Shown: positions 34,548-42,960 of the stretch, one piece after another
Layout of the letters: each line of letters starts with the position of its first letter
How positions within the stretch are numbered: position 1 is the first letter of the stretch
Assembly (NCBI RefSeq): GCF_019352175.1
Contig: NZ_JACBYI010000015.1
Location: forward strand, 1 to 64,000
Source: Paenibacillus sp. S150
GTDB lineage: Bacteria; Bacillota; Bacilli; Paenibacillales; Paenibacillaceae
Length of the DNA stretch: 64,000 bases
Direction: 5' to 3'
The notes under the pieces: generated by a model
Databases searched by the model: none
Told to the model about the DNA's origin: nothing
The model's input: only the letters and a program-made list of their open reading frames with translations
Made by a program: the position numbers and the translations under genes

Positions 34548-35849
34548 CTATCTCCCGCCTCTCATTACATTGGCAGGCTGAAGCCGGATAACCATCCGCA
34601 TTGCCGAGAAGCTGCCCGCCAAGGTGAGCAGCACAGAGAGCAGCAGGACCAGCGGCAGAACCAGCCCTTTGAAGGTAAGCGAAGTATCAAATACAGTCCG
34701 GTCTATAATATGGGCAAAGCCAAGTCCCGCCCCGTAGCCGAGAAGTCCGCCTACAACGCCGGATATTACGGCTTCCATTACAAACAGCAGCAGAACCGCG
34801 TGGCTTTGGGCCCCCAGCGCCTTCATAAGGCCAATCTCTTTGCTTCTTTCGAGTACCTTAGTGGTCATCAGGCCCGAAATGCCCAAGCCGGAGCTGATCA
34901 GTGCGGCAGCCGTGAGAATAAACATCAACAGCTGGATTTTGGTCAGAATCATGCCTTCGGATTCGGCAACCTGCCGGATCACCTTGGCCTCGGAGCCGGG
35001 CAGAGCCTTCTCAATCTGATAGGCAATGGCGCTGACATAGGCGGTGCAATACCAGGTCTCGTAATCCTTGGCGGAGAGCCGTTCCGGATTCAGCGCCGCT
35101 CTTCTCGCCAGCTCGTTCTCCGGAGTCGTCAGTGCACTCACCTCAACCCTGCCCACTTTGCCGGATAACCCTGTCGTTTGCTGCAAGGTTCCGAGAGAGA
35201 CAAAGATTTTGTCGTCATCCGTTCCGCCGCCGCTTAAGATTCCTGCTACCTTCAGCGGCAGGCTCTTGCCGCCGCCGTTCACATCGACATTGACCTCAAG
35301 TGTCTGCCCGGGCGCCAGCCCGAGCTGATTGGCCAGTGCTGCGCCTACCAGCGCAGTGTTGCTGTCATCGTCCTTTACCCATTCCCCTTCAACCTGCCAC
35401 CAGGTTTTGAGCTGCTCTATTCCCGTATTAATCCGTTCTCCCGTTGGAAGTTCCAAATCTTTGTTGAACCAGGTACCTACCACTGCTACAGGATGATTCA
35501 CCTTAGCTACATTGGCGGAGGCTTCCAGATAAGGGGTAAAGGCAACAATGTTATAGGCCCAGAAGATCGTCTTAATCTTCGGCAGTTCTTCCTCTGCAAT
35601 GAACTCTCTGTCGGCAAGCGGATTGAAATCCACCCCGTCTATTTCCGCAGGCAGGGCATCCATTTTTGGAATGACCTGCAGGTTGGCGCCATAGGTTTTT
35701 AATTCCCGGTTCATTTTATCGCCGACATCCAGAGACACGTTCAGCATAGCCGTAGCGAGGGACGCCCCGAAGGCAATCGTAACGATGAGCAGAATCTTGC
35801 CTTTGAAGCCAACGGTAAACGCTTTGGCGAGCATTCGAAAAAACATCAT
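34548..35849 (-). CDS. FtsX/MacB-type permease of the iron operon (first)
   Basis: 433 residues with one N-terminal helix, a MacB-like periplasmic-type domain (VEVSALTTPENELARRAAL near the middle) and three C-terminal helices, including TTKVLERSKEIGLMKALGA, the conserved cytosolic loop after the second helix. The C-terminus RLQPANVMRGGR is typical. It is longer than its partner by an insertion in the extracellular domain. It lies 31 bases after the DUF2318 gene. Confidence 0.92.
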   Translation of the reverse strand: MMFFRMLAKAFTVGFKGKILLIVTIAFGASLATAMLNVSLDVGDKMNRELKTYGANLQVIPKMDALPAEIDGVDFNPLADREFIAEEELPKIKTIFWAYNIVAFTPYLEASANVAKVNHPVAVVGTWFNKDLELPTGERINTGIEQLKTWWQVEGEWVKDDDSNTALVGAALANQLGLAPGQTLEVNVDVNGGGKSLPLKVAGILSGGGTDDDKIFVSLGTLQQTTGLSGKVGRVEVSALTTPENELARRAALNPERLSAKDYETWYCTAYVSAIAYQIEKALPGSEAKVIRQVAESEGMILTKIQLLMFILTAAALISSGLGISGLMTTKVLERSKEIGLMKALGAQSHAVLLLFVMEAVISGVVGGLLGYGAGLGFAHIIDRTVFDTSLTFKGLVLPLVLLLSVLLTLAGSFSAMRMVIRLQPANVMRGGR

Positions 35850-35880
35850 TCCATCCCCAATCTTTTAACGCTGTCAGCCC

Positions 35881-37185
35881 TTAATGCTGGAAAAGATCCT
35901 CCTGGTGAAACGTAGCGGTTTCCTGCTCCAAGTCACTGCCCGCAATGACCAGATTGCCTTTATCCATGTGATACGCAAGCGGGATCGGATTACAGCCGCC
36001 CTCGAAGCCAATGGTTGGAATATTCATGATAACATCGCATTTCCGGCAAATGACCTTGTTATTCTTCTGGTAGTATCCTGAAGAGCCACAGATTTTGCAG
36101 GCATCGAATCCGACCCCGTACATCGTTTCGGATTTGCGGATAATAATGAACCGGACAATCGTTCCGTCCGCAGCCGTGTACCCGAACCGGTGGAGATTCC
36201 GGTCATCCACGGACGCAGCCGGAATGACAATCTGCCGGCTTGCGTCAGGAGTGACCGGCTCCGCCGGGGATAATTCAATCGTCTGATTGGCCAAAACCGC
36301 CTCTACACTGAGCAAGGAGGGAACAAGCACCATCAATCCCGCAATGGAAGCCAGCCAGCGTTTGTCGTTGCGCACCCGCGCCTTGAACTTCCGCTGAACC
36401 GCAGGATTCCAGGTCTCGGACAATTTTTCTTTTCTTCTCTTAAACGACAATAGGACCGTTACGGTCCAGATCAACGAGGCTCCAAGCAGCACGTAAAGGT
36501 ATTTATCCATGTTATTAATAATGGGGACCAGGATCTTCATCGTCAGCGGAGTTAACGGAAATACGCCTCTGGCGAATAGAATCTGTGCGACAGTAAAAAT
36601 CTGATTGAGCATCATAGCCGCCAGTAGCAGTACACTTCCAGCCACTGAGCTGCGAACTGAAAGTGTACGTGTGCTTCTTAGAAAGGACATTGCAAAAAGG
36701 AAGCTGAACACCAGCCCCAGCAAGCCGCCCGTGAACTTAAGAATAAGCTCAGTGTTGACTACACTGTAAGTCTGGATAAAGATACTGCTTGGAAACTGCA
36801 GCACGCGCATCAGCGGCAGCACCGTCAGCGAAGCGGCAGTGAGGAAAATAAATATTTTCCCCACTGTACCTCTGGTCCACAGCGAATGCGCTGTATGTGC
36901 AGCTGCCGAGTCCACTTTTCTGGCCTTGCTGATCCAAATCAGATATAGAACCTCCAAAATAAAGCACACTGCCATTGTCCAGCCTGTAAAGCTTTCCTTT
37001 TTCGGCCCCGACCATTTCAATGCATACAGCACAGCACAGCCGGCAATTGCGGCAAATCCGGCCCCGCCGTATACCCATCTGGATAAAGCACTGCTCCCCG
37101 CATGCCGGAGCCACACGATAAGGACGGAAATAATCAGCGCAACCTCAAATCCGTTTCCGAGCGTAATCGAAATCGCTTTTAACAA
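35881..37185 (-). CDS. DUF2318 iron-uptake membrane protein
   Basis: 434 residues. The N-terminal 245 residues form about seven helices and begin LGNGFEVALIISVLIVWL, a weak echo of the first helix of FTR1 permeases. After a single helix (about 280-298) comes the DUF2318 domain outside the cell. It carries CKIC (363, 366), CRKC (380, 383) and a further Cys398 in EGGCNPIP, which suggest a metal or redox centre. In Campylobacter and other p19 loci the homologue is needed for iron acquisition, probably in ferric/ferrous redox steps. It sits between the P19 lipoprotein gene and the FtsX pair. Confidence 0.9.
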   Translation of the reverse strand: MLKAISITLGNGFEVALIISVLIVWLRHAGSSALSRWVYGGAGFAAIAGCAVLYALKWSGPKKESFTGWTMAVCFILEVLYLIWISKARKVDSAAAHTAHSLWTRGTVGKIFIFLTAASLTVLPLMRVLQFPSSIFIQTYSVVNTELILKFTGGLLGLVFSFLFAMSFLRSTRTLSVRSSVAGSVLLLAAMMLNQIFTVAQILFARGVFPLTPLTMKILVPIINNMDKYLYVLLGASLIWTVTVLLSFKRRKEKLSETWNPAVQRKFKARVRNDKRWLASIAGLMVLVPSLLSVEAVLANQTIELSPAEPVTPDASRQIVIPAASVDDRNLHRFGYTAADGTIVRFIIIRKSETMYGVGFDACKICGSSGYYQKNNKVICRKCDVIMNIPTIGFEGGCNPIPLAYHMDKGNLVIAGSDLEQETATFHQEDLFQH

Positions 37186-37254
37186 TTTTTTCTCACCACA
37201 CTGTTCTGGTTACAATCCCCGATTATGCTTGCGGACGCTTGTCTGTACTATGTT

Positions 37255-37881
37255 TTACCAGGTTCTTGGCACCCATGAGAATTCCCAGGTTAAGTCGATC
37301 GGTTCCTGCCAGAAACGTCCCTCTACGCCTGTCGCGTCATCCGTATGCAGCAGGTAGTCCATTTTTTCCGGTGATTCCACCACATAATTCAGAACATATT
37401 CCCCTGCACCGTCAAGCTTTACATTGGCTCCATAGTGGGCACCGTCAGAAGCATTCATAGGCATAAAGGTCCCTTCGGAAACCACTTTATCTGTAGCTTT
37501 GGCTTTGATCTGATAATGAACGGTCAGGTATGGGATAAACTCGCCAATCCCGAAGCCTGTCTGATTCCCTTCCAGCGCGGCAATATCCGCTTCGAGGTGG
37601 AAGTCGGACTGGGCGGCAGGCAAGCCCGCTTTGTCCATTGGTTCCATATCTACCGGCTGCAGATACAGCGCTCCAACCTTCAGGCCTTCGACTTCCTGCT
37701 CTTCACCGATCGGGAACTCTTCAAAGGCTGCCGCTTCATCCGACGGAGCATTGACTTCCGTATTGTTTCCTGAAGCAGCTGCGTCATTGCCGCTGTTGCC
37801 CGTCGAATTGCAGCCCAGCATTAATGAAGACATAGCCACTGCCATTCCTGTGATCATCAAGATATTTTTGATTTTTTTCAT
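37255..37881 (-). CDS. P19/Tp34-type iron-binding lipoprotein
   Basis: 208 residues. A lipoprotein signal ends in LMLGCNS (Cys about 24), followed by a Ser/Gly/Asn linker and a P19-family beta-sandwich: YLQPVDMEPM (Met ligand), SDFHLEADIAAL and DGAHYGANVKL (His ligands) and a C-terminal FSWVP. P19 proteins bind copper and iron outside the membrane and hand iron to the FTR1 permease. Here the protein is lipid-anchored, which suits a Gram-positive cell without periplasm. It lies 55 bases after the FTR1 gene. Confidence 0.93.
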   Translation of the reverse strand: MKKIKNILMITGMAVAMSSLMLGCNSTGNSGNDAAASGNNTEVNAPSDEAAAFEEFPIGEEQEVEGLKVGALYLQPVDMEPMDKAGLPAAQSDFHLEADIAALEGNQTGFGIGEFIPYLTVHYQIKAKATDKVVSEGTFMPMNASDGAHYGANVKLDGAGEYVLNYVVESPEKMDYLLHTDDATGVEGRFWQEPIDLTWEFSWVPRTW

Positions 37882-37936
37882 TCTCTTTACACCCCTATAT
37901 ATTTGTTATAAATCTGAAAAAACATCATGAACGCCA

Positions 37937-39160
37937 TTACCCCTGCAATTGCCTTCCTTCCGGTTTGAGCTTGCCTTTGCGGGTGGACAGCATATACCAG
38001 ACAAGACCTATGACCGTAGCCAGCAGCAGCAGCCCCTGTGCGGTCAGGCTTTCTACCGTTGGATAGATCCCAAAAAAGCTTATAATCGGAAATCCGGAGA
38101 CCGTTGTTGCGCTAACCATAGTTCCGGCCTGCAGCTCCGTAATGGCTTCCCCGGCAAAAACAAAAGCCAGATAGTACATCAGAATGCTGGTTCCGATAAA
38201 GAAGGGCTTAAGCGGAATGCGAAGACTCCCGTAGCGGATAATCAGGAAAATCACAACCAGCCCCACAGCTCCGGCGGCAATTCCGAGCCCGATCATGCTG
38301 ACCCCTGCCCGATCTTGTCCACTCACCAAGGCCTGATAGAAAAGGACCGTCTCGGCGCCTTCTCTATAGACAGCAAGAAATGCAGCCAGCCATAGAGTCA
38401 GAGTGTTGCCCGTCGTTATCGAGGTCTGAATCTTACCCTCAATATAATTCTTCCACCGTTTGGCATCGGCTTTGCCGATTAACCAGAAGCTCATGGAGAA
38501 AAGCACAACTACGGCCAGCAGCATCGTAATGCCCTCCAGATTTTCCTGGCTGGCCCCGCTGATATTAAATAAATATTTGAGGCCAATCGCGGTCAGCACG
38601 CTTGCCCCCAGAGCCACTAATGAGCTCTGATAAATAATCTTGACCTTGTCCCCATTTCCCGACTTGATCAGATACGCAATGATGGCGGCGATCACGAGAA
38701 TAGCTTCAATGCCTTCCCGCAGGATGATGGCCAGTGAGGATAAGAAAATCCCCCATGGAGTACTGTCAGACTTGCTGAGCGTAGCCGCATCCTCCTGCAG
38801 CATGTCCACCAGCTCCGACATCTGCTGATTCACCTCAGCCTTGGAGGCTCCGGCAGTCATCGACTTGCGGATCAGGCGGAACTCTTCCTCGATGATGGCG
38901 TTCCGCTTCGATGAAATATTATATTTCACCGCTTTCTCCATCTGTCCGCTCTCATAAGGTCCATAATATGCATTATTGACCTGATTCTTCGCCTCTGCGA
39001 CATCCCCCTTATCATATGTCTCCAGTGCTTGCTGCAAGGTATCTTCTATTTGGTCTACCACCTTGCGCCAATTGCCATCCGCTGCATGGGCTTGACCTGG
39101 AATGATCAATACCATTAACAGAATAACTGCCAAACCTGTCCGCCAAAATCTCCCCTGCAA
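37937..39160 (-). CDS. FTR1-family iron permease
   Basis: About 407 residues: a signal-like N-terminal helix ending AHAADG, an extracellular helical domain of about 120 residues, then seven helices with the two iron-binding REGxE motifs (REGIEAILV and REGAETVLF). It moves iron across the membrane and is the first gene of the operon. I place the start at the TTG at 39160, with a G-rich site (GGGGGGA) six bases ahead. The frame continues upstream as MIMIIIINQ, but those codons are the Fur box itself, so they cannot be coding. Iron starvation should switch on the whole operon through that box. Confidence 0.93.
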   Translation of the reverse strand: MQGRFWRTGLAVILLMVLIIPGQAHAADGNWRKVVDQIEDTLQQALETYDKGDVAEAKNQVNNAYYGPYESGQMEKAVKYNISSKRNAIIEEEFRLIRKSMTAGASKAEVNQQMSELVDMLQEDAATLSKSDSTPWGIFLSSLAIILREGIEAILVIAAIIAYLIKSGNGDKVKIIYQSSLVALGASVLTAIGLKYLFNISGASQENLEGITMLLAVVVLFSMSFWLIGKADAKRWKNYIEGKIQTSITTGNTLTLWLAAFLAVYREGAETVLFYQALVSGQDRAGVSMIGLGIAAGAVGLVVIFLIIRYGSLRIPLKPFFIGTSILMYYLAFVFAGEAITELQAGTMVSATTVSGFPIISFFGIYPTVESLTAQGLLLLATVIGLVWYMLSTRKGKLKPEGRQLQG

Positions 39161-39211
39161 CCGAATCCCCCCACTTTTGAGCAAATAGAAGAAACAAAAT
39201 CCGCATTGATT

Positions 39212-39230
39212 GATAATGATTATCATGATC
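39212..39230. promoter_or_regulatory. Fur box of the iron operon
   Basis: GATAATGATTATCATGATC matches the 19-base Fur consensus GATAATGATTATCATTATC at 18 positions. It lies about 50 bases before the FTR1 start. A second perfect palindrome, ATGATATTTATCAT (39271-39284), lies further upstream and may extend the control region. Confidence 0.9.
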
Positions 39231-39341
39231 ATTATTTGCTCTAGTGTAATGAATAAATCCGCTTAAATATATGATATTTATCATCTTCAACTCTTTTTCA
39301 GAGCTGCCTGTTGCTTTTTCAAATTAATTTTCCAACAAGCA

Positions 39342-39390
39342 GAAACGGCTGCGCCGTCCTTATAGGACGGTATCCGTTACAGCGAGAAAG
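39342..39390. repeat. palindromic repeat, full copy
   Basis: Same 49-base element as 32561-32609 (GAAACGGCTGCGCCGTCCTT, ATAGGACGGTATCCGTTAC, AGCGAGAAA). Here it stands between two divergently flanked operons and is not followed by the terminator hairpin found after the other copy. Confidence 0.8.
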
Positions 39391-39432
39391 AGAAGGCTAA
39401 TTGATAGCGTGAAACCTATAAATTCTCTTATA

Positions 39433-39463
39433 AAAAAGCCGCCCAATAATGAGCGGCTTTTTT
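39433..39463. terminator. bidirectional terminator-like hairpin after the Mn/Zn operon
   Basis: AAAAAAGCCGC and GCGGCTTTTTT around a 10-base loop. It lies about 95 bases beyond the stop of the binding-protein gene and would end that operon on the minus strand. Confidence 0.85.
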
Positions 39464-39555
39464 ATAAACAAAATTTTTTCCGGCTATTAAATTGAGACCC
39501 TTGAGAGAAGATTCACGGAAAACATCCAAGTGGTGTTCAATTCATTTTTCTCATA

Positions 39556-40473
39556 TTATTGCGATAACCCTTCTACAACTTTATCAATATTCCATTTAAT
39601 CATCTTAATATATGTGTCCCCGTCTTCACCTTTTTTTGCTAAAGAATCGGTAAAGATCTTGGAATGTATAGGTACTCCCGTTTCATTAGAGATGGTTTCC
39701 ATTGTCTTGGGATTAACGCTCGTTTCCAGAAATAGCGCAGGCACCTGATTTTCATTGATAATGTTAATAATTTTCTTCATTTGCTCAGGCGTTCCCTGGC
39801 TGTCCGTATTAATCTCCCAGATAAAAGCCGATTCAAATCCATACGCCTTCGAGAAGTATTTGAATGCCCCCTCGCTGGTGACCAGAATACGTTTCTCCTG
39901 GGGGATCGCAGTCACAGCATCCTTTGCATACTGATCCAGCTCATTAAGCTCCTTAATATACTCTGATTGATTATTCAGATAGTACTCCTTGTTGTCCGGG
40001 TCTTGTTCAATCACACGTTCGGTGATGAGGTCCACATACTTGATGGAATTTTGAATATCCAGCCAGGCGTGGGGATCTACTTGGGTTTCCTTGCCTTTTT
40101 CGGTTAAATACATGGGGGTTACTTCTTCCGAGACAGCAAAGGCAACCTCATTCTTATTAGTCACCTTCAGGAGGTCCTGGAACCATCCCTTCCCCGTCTC
40201 AAGATTCAAGCCGTTATAAAAAATCAAATCCGCACCGGATACTCTGCTGGTATCTGCAGGCAGTGGATCGTACATATGCGGGTCCGTTCCGATGGGAACC
40301 ATGCTGTAGACTTCTGCCTTATCCCCCACTATATTTTCTGTCATATCCGCGATAATGGAGTACGTGGCAACAATCTTCAGCTTATCCTCACCCGCTTCCC
40401 CTTCACCAACGCTTGAACATCCGGCAAGCAGCAAAATGAACATGGCCATAGATAGAAGTTTGGATTTTTTCAT
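39556..40473 (-). CDS. manganese/zinc-binding lipoprotein of an ABC importer (PsaA/MntA type)
   Basis: 305 residues: lipoprotein signal (LLLAGCSS) and the cluster-9 binding fold. Metal ligands are visible in GTDPHMYDP and VDPHAWLD (two His), TSEGAFKYF (Glu) and FTDSLAKKG (Asp). The His-His-Glu-Asp set and the ESAFIWEINTDSQGTPEQ segment are typical of manganese binders such as PsaA and MntA; zinc binders usually have a His-rich loop and a third His. It is the last gene of a three-gene operon, overlapping the permease gene by four bases. Confidence 0.93.
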   Translation of the reverse strand: MKKSKLLSMAMFILLLAGCSSVGEGEAGEDKLKIVATYSIIADMTENIVGDKAEVYSMVPIGTDPHMYDPLPADTSRVSGADLIFYNGLNLETGKGWFQDLLKVTNKNEVAFAVSEEVTPMYLTEKGKETQVDPHAWLDIQNSIKYVDLITERVIEQDPDNKEYYLNNQSEYIKELNELDQYAKDAVTAIPQEKRILVTSEGAFKYFSKAYGFESAFIWEINTDSQGTPEQMKKIINIINENQVPALFLETSVNPKTMETISNETGVPIHSKIFTDSLAKKGEDGDTYIKMIKWNIDKVVEGLSQ

Positions 40474-41312
40474 CCTTGTTTCAGCCCTTTCCTCAGAAAA
40501 TTGTTTTTAGGCGATAAAATAAATGAGATCCCGAACACGCTTACCCCAACCAGCACAATCGTGGCACTTGTCGGCAGATTGAAGCTGAAGCTCACAAACA
40601 CTCCTGCGATTCCCGATACGGCACCGACCGCGGAAGCCAGCACAATCATATGCAGTAATGTATTCGTCCACAAATAGGAAGTCGCTGCCGGAATAACCAG
40701 CATGGCGATTACAAGCACAATGCCTACTTGGGATAATGAGGATACCGTGACCACTGACAGGAGCATCATCAGCAAATAATGATAAAAGCCTGTTTTTAAT
40801 CCATACGCTTTGGCAACTACCGGATCGAACGAACTGATTAAGAGCTCTTTATATAACAGAACAATGACCGCAAGTACAACAAGCATAATCACAAAGGATT
40901 GCGTAAGCTCAGACTGCGGGACGGCCAGAATGTTGCCAAATAAAATATGGGTCAGATCAAGCCCGCTTTTGGCAAAGGTAATCAGGACAATGCCCAGGGC
41001 AAAAAATGAGCTGAGAATAATGCCGATCGAGGTATCGCTTTTGATATTGCTGCGGCTTGTAATAAACTGAATGAGAATTGCGGCCAGAAGCCCAAACAGC
41101 GAGGCCCCCAGCAGAATGTTGATTCCCAGTATGTACGATAGCGCCACACCGGGAAGTACTGCATGGGATAAGGCGTCTCCCATCAGCGACATCTTTCTGA
41201 GCACAATAAAGCTTCCAAGCGCTCCCGAAACAATTCCAAGTATGATCGCAGATATTCCGGCGTTAAGCGCATATATTGGAAGGTTCAGCAAGCCTGACAC
41301 ATAATCAATCAT
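40470..41312 (-). CDS. manganese/zinc ABC importer permease
   Basis: 280 residues with about eight helices, ABC-3 (ZnuB/MntC) family. Landmarks are LRKMSLMGDALSHAVLPGVALSY near the N-terminus and SSLSQVGIVLVIAMLVIPAATSYLW in the coupling region. It forms the channel for the adjacent binding protein and ATPase, and overlaps both genes (8 bases upstream, 4 downstream). Confidence 0.94.
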   Translation of the reverse strand: MIDYVSGLLNLPIYALNAGISAIILGIVSGALGSFIVLRKMSLMGDALSHAVLPGVALSYILGINILLGASLFGLLAAILIQFITSRSNIKSDTSIGIILSSFFALGIVLITFAKSGLDLTHILFGNILAVPQSELTQSFVIMLVVLAVIVLLYKELLISSFDPVVAKAYGLKTGFYHYLLMMLLSVVTVSSLSQVGIVLVIAMLVIPAATSYLWTNTLLHMIVLASAVGAVSGIAGVFVSFSFNLPTSATIVLVGVSVFGISFILSPKNNFLRKGLKQG

Positions 41313-42051
41313 TCCCGCTCCCTCCCATCCCTCTGATAATCACATTTCCCAGGGAGGCACCGTACGCCCTGCGGATATTTTCCGTCGTGAACGTGTCTGC
41401 CACATCGCCAAAAGCAATCAGTTTCTTATTGAGAATGATGATTTTGTCAAAATATTCTTCGACCTCATGCAAGTCGTGGTGAACGACGAGGATCGTTTTG
41501 CCTTCTTCGCGCAGCTGCTTGAGCAGATTCACAATGATCTTCTCACTGACCAGATCTATGCCGACAAAAGGTTCATCCAGAAAAAAAACATGGGCTTCCT
41601 GGGCGAGGGCCCTGGCAATAAAAACCCTTTGAAGCTGTCCCCCGGACAAATTGCTGATCTGCTTATCCGCCAGGTCACTGATATCCACCATGGCCATGCA
41701 TTGCAAGGCCCGGTCCCGCTCTTTTTGCCCGGGACGCCGGAACAGCTTCAAGTTCGGGTAAGTTCCGGTGAGCACTGTATCCTTCACGGTGATTGGAAAA
41801 GAAAGATCAATGTCATTTTTCTGCGGTACATAGGCGATCTTCCGTCTATATTCAGAAATATCTTTTCCCCCGACCATTACCTTTCCTGTTCTCTTTTTGA
41901 TAACATCCAACAATGACTTAATAAATGTAGATTTACCTGCACCGTTAGGACCGATAATGCCCACCGCATGCCCAAAGGGTATATCCAGATTCACATTTTC
42001 CAATGCTGAATTCCCGAAATAATCCACGTTTAGGTTCCGAATTTCAATCAT
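41305..42051 (-). CDS. manganese/zinc ABC importer ATPase
   Basis: 248 residues, ZnuC/MntB family: Walker [14 protein letters not shown], signature LSGGQLQRVFIARAL, Walker B VFFLDEPFVGID, switch His in VVHHDLHEVEEYF. It is the first gene of the operon. The nearly palindromic site about 95-110 bases upstream (42144-42163) fits control by a DtxR/MntR-type manganese regulator. Confidence 0.94.
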   Translation of the reverse strand: MIEIRNLNVDYFGNSALENVNLDIPFGHAVGIIGPNGAGKSTFIKSLLDVIKKRTGKVMVGGKDISEYRRKIAYVPQKNDIDLSFPITVKDTVLTGTYPNLKLFRRPGQKERDRALQCMAMVDISDLADKQISNLSGGQLQRVFIARALAQEAHVFFLDEPFVGIDLVSEKIIVNLLKQLREEGKTILVVHHDLHEVEEYFDKIIILNKKLIAFGDVADTFTTENIRRAYGASLGNVIIRGMGGSGND

Positions 42052-42143
42052 TTACAAATCCCCCGTCTCCTTCTGATAAATCTGCTATCCGTATAACCAT
42101 GCAACGTATTTCCTGAGTGAAACAAATATTTTCATCTACATAT

Positions 42144-42163
42144 ATGTTTCCTTAGGTAAACAT
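42144..42163. promoter_or_regulatory. possible MntR/DtxR-type operator
   Basis: ATGTTTCCTTAGGTAAACAT is symmetrical at 16 of 20 positions and contains TTAGGTAAA, resembling half-sites of manganese-dependent DtxR-family repressors. It lies in the upstream region of the metal importer. Confidence 0.5.
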
Positions 42164-42295
42164 TTATTCTTATGAACAATATATTTAACCATAGGCAATA
42201 TGTCAACAGAAATTTAAATTTTATTCATTTGGCGGAGGGATGATGGAGACTCTATAGAAGGGATTATGCAATGTTGGAGAAACGGGAAGCAGACA

Positions 42296-42336
42296 TAAAA
42301 AATCCTGATAAATCAAGGGTTGCTTGATTATCAGGA
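42296..42336 (-). terminator. terminator of the broken ABC-2 exporter operon
   Basis: Minus strand: TCCTGATAATCAAG pairs with CTTGATTTATCAGGA around a short loop, followed by a T6 tract. It lies 80 bases beyond the last exporter gene and is nearly the same hairpin as at 32612-32643. Confidence 0.8.
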
Positions 42337-42416
42337 CTGGGATGACTATGAGAATATGGTGTTATACAGCGGTGACAAAGTGAAACCCCGCTCCCACAGA
42401 TTAGCAACTAATCCTT

Positions 42417-42959
42417 TTATGACCCTGTACTTTGATATTGATTAATGCCCAAATCCCAAACCCTGTAAGCCAACAGTATAGAAATTAAGCCGATAATTGG
42501 AGCGCCATATTGTAGTAACGGATGAAAAAGCATACCCCCTTCTTTTTGAAGCAAGTACTGGGCAGGGAAAAAGTTAATGAAGGCAAACGGTAAAAAGAAC
42601 GTCAACAGAATTTGTATCCATTTCTGATATATCGTAATTGGATAATTCAAAAAACTTCTAAGGTCATATATTGCTAATTCCAGCACTGCAGATGACTTAA
42701 CAAACCAAAAGCTAATACTTCCAGAGGCAATCATAATTGCAGAATGAATTAGGACAGCCCCCAGTAGAAGTAGCACAAACCATAATGCCTTAAAGATTGT
42801 CCAGTCGATACTCAGCTTTGGAATTGAGATACAGAAAATAATTATTGATAGTATAATATGTCCCAAAAAGGTGTATTCGAACTGTCTTGCTATAATATGG
42901 ACCATTTTGCTTCTCAAGTAAACGATTATGAACCTGATATATATTTTTAAAGGATTCAT
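42417..42959 (-). CDS. ABC-2 family permease (second subunit)
   Basis: 180 residues, AT-rich, six predicted helices of the ABC-2/DUF990 type that occurs in pairs with a similar permease and one ATPase. The start is the ATG at 42959 (MNPLKIYIRF) with AAGGGGG formed by the preceding gene's last codons; only one base separates the two genes. It is shorter than the usual 260 residues: the N-terminal helix region looks normal, but the segment after the third helix (WFVKSSAVLELAIYDLRSFLNYP) comes early, so an internal stretch of roughly 60-80 residues may be missing. With the partner genes damaged it is probably a relic of an exporter. Confidence 0.75.
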   Translation of the reverse strand: MNPLKIYIRFIIVYLRSKMVHIIARQFEYTFLGHIILSIIIFCISIPKLSIDWTIFKALWFVLLLLGAVLIHSAIMIASGSISFWFVKSSAVLELAIYDLRSFLNYPITIYQKWIQILLTFFLPFAFINFFPAQYLLQKEGGMLFHPLLQYGAPIIGLISILLAYRVWDLGINQYQSTGS

Positions 42960-42960
42960 C

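Noticed and set aside
39161..39232. Longer FTR1 protein starting with MIMIIIINQ
   Set aside because: Those codons are the Fur box and its surroundings; the TTG at 39160 has a ribosome site and gives a normal signal helix.
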